Positions 1-6,274 of a stretch of 6,371 nt of DNA are shown here, in pieces. The translations under genes and the position numbers were made by a program. Below the pieces are notes generated by a model. It saw only the letters and a list, made by a program, of their open reading frames with translations. It was not told where the DNA came from and ran no database searches. Within the stretch, counting starts at the first letter, position 1; every line of letters starts with the position of its first letter. This DNA is from JAZDLC01 sp043802345 (GTDB taxonomy: Bacteria; Planctomycetota; B15-G4; JADJEK01). The DNA lies in assembly GCA_043802345.1 (NCBI GenBank), contig JAZDLC010000434.1, positions 1-6,371 on the forward strand, written 5' to 3'.

Positions 1-1012
1 CGTCGGTCTCCTTCCGGGTCAGCTTCCTCAGGGCGCGCACCACCTCGTCGTCCTCCGGGATGGCGAGTCTTCCGAGGGCGATCGCACACGACTGGCGAAC
101 CTCCCGGACCCGCTTCGAGTTGGTCAGCTCCGTGAGCAGAAGAGGCACGAACGGCGCCGCGACCTCTCCATGGCGGGCAAGCGCCACCGGAACCTGCGCC
201 GCGACCGACCAGTGAAGACGATCGTCTTGCAGCAGGTCTCCGAGAAATCGGATGGTCTCCAGGGACGGCTCCCGGACCAGTCCCAGAGCCAACACGGCGC
301 TCCCCCCAAGCTGTCGATCGACGTGAACTTCCCTCTCCGCCAGGCGGCAGAGGCCTGGCTGCATGGACGGTTCGCAGGACATCCCGAACGCCACGATGGC
401 CGAAACCCGCTCGTACCAGCCAACGCGCCCTTTCGACGAGAGAGCGGCCCGGGCCTCGGCGGTGTCGTGCACGATGTTCCATAGAATCGGTAGAGCCGAC
501 CGCTCACCGGAGAGACCCAACGCCAGGATGGCGGCGTGGCGGGCCTGAAGGTGGCGGCTCTTCAGGATCTTCCGCAGCAGGTCGAGGGTCTCGCCGTCGA
601 GGGCCCCTTCCACGCGGCCAATCGCCAGCGCCGCATCGTGCATCAGCATGGGGTCGTCGGAACGGAGCGCCAGACGCAGGGCCGGCAGCACCTTCTCCCG
701 AAGATCCTCGTCCGACAGGACGCTGCCTGACGAATCCGCGTTCCTCCGGCCGCCGCCCGTGAGGAGGCCGCGCGCTCCGGTCTCGGATCGTGGCTTCAGC
801 GGGCCTGCCAGGGTCACGAACGGCTGGCGGTTGGTACGCCACCAGGATTGCCACTGGTTTCCGGGCGTCTGCGGTCGGCCCTTCTTGCCCCTGCCGGTGG
901 TGGGTCCGCCGGTCGCGGGCCCGTCCGTCGCGGGACGGGAGGACCCCGGGAAATCGGTCACCTTGAGCACTTTTGGGACGGTAACTCCAGTACCGTCGTC
1001 GCGGTCAGGAGG
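1..1012 (-). CDS. HEAT-repeat protein, main reading frame after an in-frame TGA; C-terminus beyond the left edge
   Basis: This minus-strand frame is open for 337 codons, from just after the TGA at 1015-1013 down to position 2, and runs off the edge, so the C-terminus is missing. Numbering from the upstream signal-peptide ATG (TGA = codon 30), residues 31-125 are a Pro/Gly/Thr/Arg-rich linker containing NQWQSWWRTNRQPF at 82-95, a W-x-x-W-W-x-x-N motif I associate with secreted HEAT proteins of Planctomycetes-like bacteria (recollection, not a search). From about residue 128 to the end there are paired amphipathic helices of HEAT / PBS-lyase type, for example HDAALAIGRV (155-164), ARHAAILALGLSG (187-199), GGSAVLALGLVREPS (266-280) and RQSCAIALGRLAIPED (336-351). 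Such repeats form a solenoid that binds proteins; no enzyme motif is visible and the partner is unknown. No good SD precedes the GTG codons at 970 or 961, so an internal start is not convincing. Either the gene is broken or misread at the TGA, or the TGA is read through. The repeat call is firm; the N-terminus is not. Confidence 0.75.
977..997 (-). other. Perfect 7-bp hairpin 15 nt downstream of the in-frame TGA
   Basis: Read on the minus strand, GACGGTA (997-991), loop CTGGAGT (990-984) and TACCGTC (983-977) form a perfect stem. It begins 15 nt after the TGA at 1015-1013, and its loop starts 22 nt after it. That distance is in the range reported for bacterial SECIS hairpins, which direct selenocysteine insertion. 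However, the loop begins CT, whereas the published bacterial consensus wants a G in the first two loop bases, so it is not a clean match. No T-run follows, so it is not an intrinsic terminator. The role is unknown. Confidence 0.4.
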
Positions 1013-1102
1013 TCAGTCAACGCCCCAGGCCGCAGAGCTCGAAAACATCACCAGGGCCAGGGTCATTGTGAACGGGATCAGTGGCGAAACCAATCGTGCC
1101 AT
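1013..1102 (-). other. Signal-peptide-encoding 5' end of the HEAT-repeat gene, ended by an in-frame TGA
   Basis: From ATG 1102-1100 the frame encodes 29 residues that look like a Sec signal peptide: MARL n-region, a hydrophobic stretch (PLIPFTMTLALVMF) and a small-residue c-region, SSSAAWG, with a possible cleavage after the A-W-G. A GGAGG at 1117-1113 lies 10 nt upstream, a slightly long but acceptable SD spacing. The frame then meets TGA at 1015-1013 and continues without further interruption into the Pro-rich linker and HEAT repeats. A secreted HEAT protein would need just such a leader, and a lone 29-residue signal peptide makes little sense, so I infer that both parts are one gene. A nonsense mutation, a base error or programmed readthrough would each explain the TGA. 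Confidence 0.6.
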
Positions 1103-1490
1103 GAAACAGGGGCCTCCAGGAACCCGAGCGGATGTGCGGCAGGGTCGCCAGGGAAACCAACAAACCTCGTTCCAACCCGGACTTCGGCTCGAGAGGGGAT
1201 CTACGCGGCGTTTGGCGACGGTGCGATCACTCCCGGTGTTACCCACTCTGCACCGCGTCACCCGGTCAACACGCCTGGCGAGCGGGAGAGGTCAGGCACC
1301 AGTAGTCCAGAATTCCTCAATCTGGGACACCCCCGCGCCCGACAAGGGCCTCCATCAGGTCTCATCCGAGGCTATAAAGAAGGCCCGGCTCGCCTGCCTC
1401 GCCGGCGGAGGGAGACGGTCCTGGGTCCACCCGACCGAGCGGCGACCCATGAATGTGCCGCGAGAAAGAGCGCACGACCGAGGAGTCACC
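1103..1490. other. Gene-free divergent intergenic region between the HEAT-repeat gene and ppk2
   Basis: No reading frame here has both a good start signal and a recognisable product. On the plus strand, TATAAA at 1373-1378 is the best -10-like element for ppk2, but the bases 17 nt upstream do not resemble a -35. A hairpin lies in the presumed ppk2 leader: CGGTC 1416-1420 pairs with GACCG 1433-1437, with GGG 1423-1425 and CCC 1430-1432 inside around a TCCA loop and a 2-nt bulge. On the minus strand, TTGACC (1269-1264) is a fair -35 for the HEAT-repeat gene but lacks a convincing -10 at the right spacing. I see no phosphate-regulon box, tRNA or repeat array. Confidence 0.5.
1481..1485 (+). promoter_or_regulatory. 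Ribosome binding site deciding the ppk2 start
   Basis: AGGAG lies 5 nt before ATG 1491. The in-frame ATG at 1449, 14 codons upstream, has no such site, so 1491 is preferred. Confidence 0.75.
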
Positions 1491-2516
1491 ATGAGCGACC
1501 CGACGGAAACAACAGATCCTGGCGACAACACTCAATCCGAGATCCTCGGGGCTTCCAGCTCCGTCTCGTTGCTCGATGAGGAGGCGCCTCCCGTGAAGAC
1601 AGAGCCGCCCGCATCCGCCAAGCTGCGGGAAGGAACCGCCCTGCATGCCTCCGAAAACGGCAAGGAGAGCAAGTCCCGAACGGCGGTGTGGGTCAAGAAG
1701 AGAGTCCTCAAGTACGAGACCGAGTTGGAGCGGCTCCAGATGGAACTGCTCAAGATGCAGGGCCACGTCAGGAGGCACGGCATGAGAATGCTGTGCCTGT
1801 TCGAGGGACGGGACGCAGCCGGCAAGGGCGGGACGATCAAGCGCATCACCGAACACCTGAACCCCCGCGGGGCCCGGGTGGTGGCGCTGGAGAAACCGAG
1901 CGACAGGGAACGCACCCAGTGGTACTTCCAGCGGTACATCTCCCACCTTCCCTGTGCGGGCGAGATCGTCCTGTTCGACCGGAGCTGGTACAACCGCTCC
2001 ATGGTCGAGCCGGTGATGGGCTTCTGTTCCGATGAAGAGAACAAGCGCTTCCTGAAGGACGTTCCGCTGCTCGAGCAGATGCTGGTCAAGGACGGGATCC
2101 AGCTCTTCAAGTACTACTTCTCGGTCTCGAAGGCGGAGCAGCTCCGTCGCTTCAATTCCCGCAAGACCGACCTGCTCAAGCAGTTCAAGGTCTCCGAGGT
2201 CGATCTGGAAGCGCAGAAGCGCTGGCACATGTACACCGTGCGCAAGTTCCAGATGCTGAACGATTCCAATCGGACCATCGCACCCTGGACGATCATCCGC
2301 TCCGACAACAAGAAGGCGGCGCGACTCAACTGCATCAAGCACCTGCTGCAGAACGTCGCCTACGAAGGGAAGACCGAGGATTCGCTCCTCGAGACCGATC
2401 CGAAGGTCGTCGTGTCCGGCATCGACGAGTTGCGGATGATGGAGGAGGAGCTGATGCTCTCCTGCAAGGAGGAGGAGAAGGTGATGAAGAGGAAGAAGAA
2501 GCAGCAGCAGTCGTAG
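1491..2516 (+). CDS. ppk2: Polyphosphate kinase 2 (PPK2), class I-like
   Basis: 341 residues. PPK2 enzymes are cytoplasmic P-loop kinases that move phosphate between inorganic polyphosphate and nucleotides; class I members mainly turn NDPs into NTPs at the expense of polyphosphate. Visible here are the P-loop FEGRDAAGKGGTIKRI (104-119; D108, K112), the following ITEHLNPRGARVVALEKPSDRERTQWYFQRYISHLP block (119-154) and the Walker B/lid-hinge EIVLFDRSWYNR (158-169; D163). MGFC (176-179), the KYYFSVSKAEQLRRF lid region (207-221) and the LNCIKHLL helix (279-286) follow. The core (about 73-290) is of usual length. Residues 1-65 are a polar Ser/Thr/Glu/Pro-rich extension, and the C-terminus is strongly charged, ending KRKKKQQQS. 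The segment normally close to DPLKxWKLSPxD reads DLLKQFKVSEVD (227-238), a divergence that may affect nucleotide preference. It is transcribed alone and faces the anion-transporter gene, with 6 bp between the stops. Family assignment is firm; the subclass is inferred from resemblance. Confidence 0.95.
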   Translation: MSDPTETTDPGDNTQSEILGASSSVSLLDEEAPPVKTEPPASAKLREGTALHASENGKESKSRTAVWVKKRVLKYETELERLQMELLKMQGHVRRHGMRMLCLFEGRDAAGKGGTIKRITEHLNPRGARVVALEKPSDRERTQWYFQRYISHLPCAGEIVLFDRSWYNRSMVEPVMGFCSDEENKRFLKDVPLLEQMLVKDGIQLFKYYFSVSKAEQLRRFNSRKTDLLKQFKVSEVDLEAQKRWHMYTVRKFQMLNDSNRTIAPWTIIRSDNKKAARLNCIKHLLQNVAYEGKTEDSLLETDPKVVVSGIDELRMMEEELMLSCKEEEKVMKRKKKQQQS

Positions 2517-2522
2517 TCCAGC

Positions 2523-4058
2523 CTACTTCGTCGCCCAGGCAGGCAGGATGTCGAACGAGATTCCCATCACCGGACCAGAGAGCAGGGCGAAAACCAGCGT
2601 CACCAGCAGCACGCCGAGCAGGTTGAACCAGATCCCTGCCCGCACCATGTCCTTGATCGGGACGTAGCCCGAACCGAAGACAATCGCCTGGGTGGGCGAC
2701 GCCACCGGCATCATGAAGGCGCAACTGGCGGAAAGGGTCGCGGGGATCATCAGCGCCCGGGGATCGCACCCGATCGCCACTCCCGCGGTGGCCAGGATCG
2801 GCAGCACCACCTGGGTGGTGGCCGTGTTGCTGGTGAGCTCGGTCAGGAAGGTCAGGATCAGGCAGATCACCATGACCAGCAGGATCGGATGCAGGCCGGC
2901 CAGCCCCTCGAGTTGATGACCCACCCAGACCGAGAGCCCGGACGACTTGAAGCCCGCCGCCAGGGCGAACCCTCCCCCGAAAAGGAGCAACATGCCCCAG
3001 GGCAGGCGCTTGGTCATCTCCCAGGTCAGGAGCGCCTCGCCCGGGCGACTCGCAGAAGGCAGCACGAACATCAGCAGGGCGAGCGTGACCGCCACCACCG
3101 CGTCATCCACGAAGCCGCCCTGAAATCCGAGGAGTTCATCCCAACCCGGGAGATGAGTGCTGCCCAGGTCGATCCCGGCCCGCGTCATCCAGAGAAGCGC
3201 CGCCGCGGCAAAGACCGAGGACGCCATGATCTCGTCCCGGCGGATCGGCCCCAGCTGGCGTCTCATCTCGCCCACCGCTTCCCGGCTCCCGAGCAGGGAA
3301 CCTCTCGGCAGCCGAAACACGACGCGGGTCAGGATCAGCCACCCCGAGGCGAGAAACAGAATCGAGATCGGCAGGCCGACCAGGGTCCACTGGATGAAGG
3401 ATGGATCCGGCGCCCCGGCGAAGAGTTGGACCAACTGCTGCTTGTAGATGAGGTTGGGCGGCGTTCCGACCAGGGTCGCCATGCCGCCGATGTCCGCGGC
3501 ATAGGCGATGCCGAGCATGACCGTCACGCCCAGCGCCTTCAGGTCACGCGCTTCCACTCCCCGATCCCTGGCGGCGCCCAACACCGCCATGCCGATCGGC
3601 ATCATCACCATCACCGCAGCGGTGTTCGAGATCCACATCGAGAGGAAGGCGGTCGAGACCATGAAGCCGAGCACCAGACGGCTCGGCCGCCCGCCGATCG
3701 AGTGGACGATGAAGAGCGCGAGGCGCCGGTGGGCCCCCGAAGCCTCCAGGCCGAGGGCCAGCAGAAATCCGCCGAAGAAGAGGTAGACCGTGGGTTTGCC
3801 GTAGCTCGGGGCCACGTCCTTGATGCCCAGGATCCCGCACAGCGGCATCAACACCAGAGGGAGGAGCGCCGTCACCGGAATCGGCACCGCCTCGGTGATC
3901 CACCAGGCGGCCATCCAGACCGCAACCGCCGCCATGCGGGCGACCGTCGGATCATCCCCCGGCCCGATGACCAGCAGCACGACCCCAAGGAGCGGGCCCA
4001 GCAGGAGCTTCCACCAGCAGAGGCTGGCGCTCCCGTTCGTGGCTTGCGGTTCCTTCAA
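2523..4058 (-). CDS. SLC13/DASS-family sodium-coupled anion (dicarboxylate/citrate-type) transporter
   Basis: 511 residues, a normal length for the divalent anion:Na+ symporter family (VcINDY, CitT, mammalian SLC13), inner-membrane carriers of dicarboxylates, citrate or sulfate. By eye there are about eleven hydrophobic segments. The family marks are WWITEAVPIPVTALLP (52-67), the first SNT signature MWISNTAAVMVMMP (141-154), GTPPN (198-202, the Na+-site loop), the second SNT signature LTELTSNTATTQVVLP (405-420), and the C-terminal ASCAFMMPVASPTQAIVFGSG (444-464). Both SNT motifs, which bind the carboxylates and sodium, are intact, so the protein should be active. The substrate cannot be told from sequence alone; dicarboxylate or citrate is most likely. 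The start is TTG 4058, chosen because AGGAGG sits 6 nt upstream and no ATG is available in frame upstream. It is divergent from the OPT transporter and convergent with ppk2. Confidence 0.93.
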   Translation of the reverse strand: MKEPQATNGSASLCWWKLLLGPLLGVVLLVIGPGDDPTVARMAAVAVWMAAWWITEAVPIPVTALLPLVLMPLCGILGIKDVAPSYGKPTVYLFFGGFLLALGLEASGAHRRLALFIVHSIGGRPSRLVLGFMVSTAFLSMWISNTAAVMVMMPIGMAVLGAARDRGVEARDLKALGVTVMLGIAYAADIGGMATLVGTPPNLIYKQQLVQLFAGAPDPSFIQWTLVGLPISILFLASGWLILTRVVFRLPRGSLLGSREAVGEMRRQLGPIRRDEIMASSVFAAAALLWMTRAGIDLGSTHLPGWDELLGFQGGFVDDAVVAVTLALLMFVLPSASRPGEALLTWEMTKRLPWGMLLLFGGGFALAAGFKSSGLSVWVGHQLEGLAGLHPILLVMVICLILTFLTELTSNTATTQVVLPILATAGVAIGCDPRALMIPATLSASCAFMMPVASPTQAIVFGSGYVPIKDMVRAGIWFNLLGVLLVTLVFALLSGPVMGISFDILPAWATK

Positions 4059-4064
4059 ATCGCG

Positions 4065-4070
4065 CCTCCT
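4065..4070 (-). promoter_or_regulatory. Perfect Shine-Dalgarno for the TTG start of the anion transporter
   Basis: On the minus strand AGGAGG (4070-4065) precedes TTG 4058-4056 with a 6-nt spacer. This full-strength site justifies the rare start codon; no ATG or GTG is as well placed. Confidence 0.75.
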
Positions 4071-4142
4071 GCTGTGACGGATCGTATCGAAAGGTGGACC
4101 TGGTCGCCATCACCGGACCAATAACTCCGCAACGGGTGGATG

Positions 4143-4171
4143 TTCCAAATACCAAAACGGTTTGCTAGGCT
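4143..4171 (+). promoter_or_regulatory. Putative sigma-70-type promoter for the OPT transporter
   Basis: TTCCAA (4143-4148) and TAGGCT (4166-4171) are separated by 17 nt, and the -10 is preceded by TGC (4163-4165), the extended -10 form. This is the most AT-rich stretch of the divergent region. Transcription would start near 4178, giving a leader of about 56 nt. Both hexamers match the consensus only partly, so the call rests mainly on spacing, the extended -10 and position. Confidence 0.4.
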
Positions 4172-4177
4172 CCCGCG

Positions 4178-4213
4178 CTCATCCATCCATCGGATGAGTC
4201 GATCCCACTCATC
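4178..4213 (+). promoter_or_regulatory. Two mutually exclusive hairpins in the OPT leader (switch or operator candidate)
   Basis: CTCATCC (4178-4184) pairs with GGATGAG (4192-4198) over a 7-nt loop. GATGAGT (4193-4199) pairs with ACTCATC (4207-4213), also over a 7-nt loop. Both stems are perfect and use the same central strand, so only one can form at a time. The pair fills the leader between the predicted transcription start and the SD at 4220. It could act as an RNA switch, or the second dyad could be a DNA operator with half-sites 14 bp apart. No T-run follows, so classical termination is unlikely. Confidence 0.4.
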
Positions 4214-4220
4214 TTCCTGA
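4194..4220 (+). CDS. Possible serine-rich leader peptide (MSRSHSSS) ahead of the OPT gene
   Basis: ATG 4194 opens an 8-codon frame, M-S-R-S-H-S-S-S, ending at TGA 4218-4220, whose last base is the first base of the OPT Shine-Dalgarno. Five of eight residues are serine, and the frame overlaps the central and right strands of the alternative hairpins. This layout recalls leader peptides that sense an amino acid through ribosome stalling. Against it, no SD precedes the ATG, and such a short frame can arise by chance. The identification is speculative. Confidence 0.15.
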   Translation: MSRSHSSS

Positions 4221-4225
4221 AGGAG
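4220..4225 (+). promoter_or_regulatory. Ribosome binding site of the OPT transporter gene
   Basis: AAGGAG, followed by AGG, lies 8 nt before ATG 4234 and fixes this start. It also sits in the loop of a short possible hairpin, TGAAG 4218-4222 with CTTCA 4230-4234, which would partly mask it. Confidence 0.7.
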
Positions 4226-4233
4226 AGGTCTTC

Positions 4234-6273
4234 ATGGCGGACAAGGAGTTCAAGCCTTACGTTCCGGCCGAATCGACGATGGCGGAGTTGACCTTCAAGG
4301 CGGTCATCCTCGGCACGTTCATGGCCATCCTGCTCGGGGCGGCCAACGCCTATCTCGGCATGAAGGTCGGGCTCACGGTCTCCGCAATCTTCCCGGCGGC
4401 GGTCGTGGCGATGGCCGCGCTCAGGCCCTTCAAGGGGACCATCCTCGAGGAGAACATCGCGCGAACTTCCGCCAGCGTCGGCGAGGCGCTGGTCGCGGGA
4501 GCGATCTTCACCATCCCCGCGTTCGTGATCGCGGGAGTCTGGGACGAGATCAAGATCGTCGAGAGCGCCGCCATCATGCTGGTGGGCGGCGTGCTCGGGG
4601 TGCTGTTCGTCATCATGCTGCGCCGGACCCTGTGCGAGGAGGCGAACCTGCCGTTCCCCGAGAGCATGGCGGCGGCCGAGATCGTGAAGGCCGGCCAGAG
4701 CGGCCAGGGCGGCGCGGGACTCGTCTTCGGCGCCATGGGCCTCGCGGCGCTCTGGGAACTGTTCATCAACTCCCGGGCCGTCACGCTGATCGCCGACACG
4801 GCAACGAAGTTCGTCACCTTCCCCGCCTCCAAGATCACCATGCTGGGGAAGACGACCGACTACTCCGGCGGCATGAGGCTCCAGTCGCCGGGCGCCATTC
4901 CGGCCCTGCTCGGCGTCGGCTTCATCGTGGGGCCGTCGGTGTGCGCGGTGCTGTTCGCCGGCGCGCTCCTGGGCCATCTGTTCCTGGGACCGCTTGCCAT
5001 CTTCTTGCAACCGCAGCTCTCGGCCGGTGGAGCGCCGGACTGGAGCGCGATCGCGGGTGGGGTCTACAACAACCAGGTCAAGCCGCTCGCGGTCGGCATG
5101 ATGATCATCGCGGCCTTCTTCACCCTCTGGAAGCTGCGCAAGGAGTTGATCGGCGGCATCGGCAGCGGTTTCAAGGAGATCGCGGGAGGAGCCGCGGGGA
5201 AGGCGGGCCGGAGCCGCCTCGAGACGGACATCAGCCTCGTGAAGGTGGGCCTCGGAATCCTCGTCTGTGCCGTTGGCCTGTTCTTCCTCTACCATGCGTT
5301 CACGGCCAGCATTGTCGGCTCGATCGTCCTGACGATCGTGATGGTGATCCTCGGCTTCCTGTTCTGCGCGGTCGCGGGGTACCTGGTCGGCCTGATCGGC
5401 AGCTCGAACAACCCGATCTCCGGCCTGACGCTCTCCACGCTGATCATCGCCGCGCTGCTCATGGTCGTTCTCGGCGTCACGGGACCGCATGGCGTCGCGG
5501 GCGTGCTGGCGATCTCCGGTGTCGTCTGCTGCGCGTGCGGCATCGGCGGCGACATGATGCAGGACCTGAAGGTGGGACATGTCCTCGGTGGCACCCCCTG
5601 GAAGATGCAGATCGGCGAGCTGATCGCGGTCGTTCCCGCCGCCCTCGTGCTGCCGTTCGTGCTCATGGCTCTTCACAATACGTACACCATCGGCTCGGAC
5701 GCCCTCCCCGCTCCCCAAGCCGGCCTGATGGCTTTGATGAGCAACGGGATCGTCGCCGGCGACATGGCCTGGCCGCTGGTGATCGCCGGCATGTTCTTCG
5801 CGGCCGGCATGATCCTGATCAAGGCGCCCTCGCCGATGCTGATCGCGGTCGGCATGTACCTGCCTTTTGCGGCGACGGCCGGCATCTTCGTGGGCGGCAT
5901 CATCCGCTGGATCCTCGATCTCAGGCTCAAGAAGATGAAGCCGACGACCGGGCAACAACTGGCGGCGGAGAACAACGGCGTCCTCATCTCGAGTGGCCTG
6001 ATCGCCGGAGGTGCGTTGACGGCGGTGATCATCGCGTTCATTGTGCTCGGCTATGACCTGAACTCGGGTCCGATCGACGCAGCCACCGGCTTCTCGGTCG
6101 ATGCGATCCCGGACAAGATCGTCGGCGGCGAGCCGATCGTGCCGACCTTCCTGGACGAACTCCGGTGGAAGCTCGGCAGGACGCCGAACGCCTGGTTCGG
6201 TCTCATCGCCTTTGTCGGCGTGGCCTGGATGCTGATCCGCGGTCCGCTGAAGGCTGCCCGGAAGGCCAGCTAA
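4234..6273 (+). CDS. OPT-family oligopeptide transporter
   Basis: 679 residues, a typical length for the bacterial OPT (oligopeptide transporter) family: proton-coupled inner-membrane carriers of small peptides, with some relatives moving metal chelates. The chain is almost wholly hydrophobic, with about fourteen to sixteen membrane segments by eye. Family blocks in order are AANAYLGMKVGLTVSAIFPA (36-55), EENIARTSASVGEALVAGAI (72-91), LPFPESMAAAEIVKAG (139-154) and the hallmark GSSNNPISGLT (389-399). They continue with GGDMMQDLKVGHVLGGTPWK (438-457), IKAPSPMLIAVGMYLPF (529-545) and ENNGVLISSGLIAGG (579-593). All are present, so the gene looks intact. A polar loop at about 301-332, rich in Lys/Arg/Gly, separates the two halves. 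The start is fixed by AAGGAG at 4220. It may be first in an operon, since a possible GTG start follows 1 nt after its TAA. The family is clear; the substrate (peptide rather than metal-siderophore) is inferred. Confidence 0.95.
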   Translation: MADKEFKPYVPAESTMAELTFKAVILGTFMAILLGAANAYLGMKVGLTVSAIFPAAVVAMAALRPFKGTILEENIARTSASVGEALVAGAIFTIPAFVIAGVWDEIKIVESAAIMLVGGVLGVLFVIMLRRTLCEEANLPFPESMAAAEIVKAGQSGQGGAGLVFGAMGLAALWELFINSRAVTLIADTATKFVTFPASKITMLGKTTDYSGGMRLQSPGAIPALLGVGFIVGPSVCAVLFAGALLGHLFLGPLAIFLQPQLSAGGAPDWSAIAGGVYNNQVKPLAVGMMIIAAFFTLWKLRKELIGGIGSGFKEIAGGAAGKAGRSRLETDISLVKVGLGILVCAVGLFFLYHAFTASIVGSIVLTIVMVILGFLFCAVAGYLVGLIGSSNNPISGLTLSTLIIAALLMVVLGVTGPHGVAGVLAISGVVCCACGIGGDMMQDLKVGHVLGGTPWKMQIGELIAVVPAALVLPFVLMALHNTYTIGSDALPAPQAGLMALMSNGIVAGDMAWPLVIAGMFFAAGMILIKAPSPMLIAVGMYLPFAATAGIFVGGIIRWILDLRLKKMKPTTGQQLAAENNGVLISSGLIAGGALTAVIIAFIVLGYDLNSGPIDAATGFSVDAIPDKIVGGEPIVPTFLDELRWKLGRTPNAWFGLIAFVGVAWMLIRGPLKAARKAS

Positions 6274-6274
6274 C

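Noticed and set aside
124..854. Two minus-strand frames (124-507 and 504-854) in a different register
   Set aside because: Arg/Ser/Pro-rich with no domain; the register holding the HEAT helices spans both and is the coding one.
648..1490. N-terminal extension of ppk2 back to ATG 648 in the same frame
   Set aside because: The frame is open by chance at high GC; the added residues are Arg/Pro-rich and lie antisense to the HEAT-repeat frame. AGGAG before 1491 marks the real start.
1449..1490. Alternative ppk2 start at ATG 1449
   Set aside because: In frame, but without an SD, whereas ATG 1491 has AGGAG at 5 nt.
1362..2342. 326-codon minus-strand open frame opposite ppk2
   Set aside because: Overlaps the conserved PPK2 core completely, has no family features or SD, and reflects codon bias of the real gene.
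2510..2560. Possible terminator hairpin between the convergent genes
   Set aside because: Only 4-bp pairings (for example GTAG with CTAC) and no T-run.
2889..4124. 411-codon plus-strand open frame opposite the anion transporter
   Set aside because: Charged, His/Arg/Gln-rich antisense image of a membrane protein; no recognisable domain, while the minus strand has both SNT signatures.
4178..4191. CATCCATCCATC as a microsatellite or direct-repeat array
   Set aside because: Only about three units of a 4-bp motif; better explained as part of the hairpin arms and loop.
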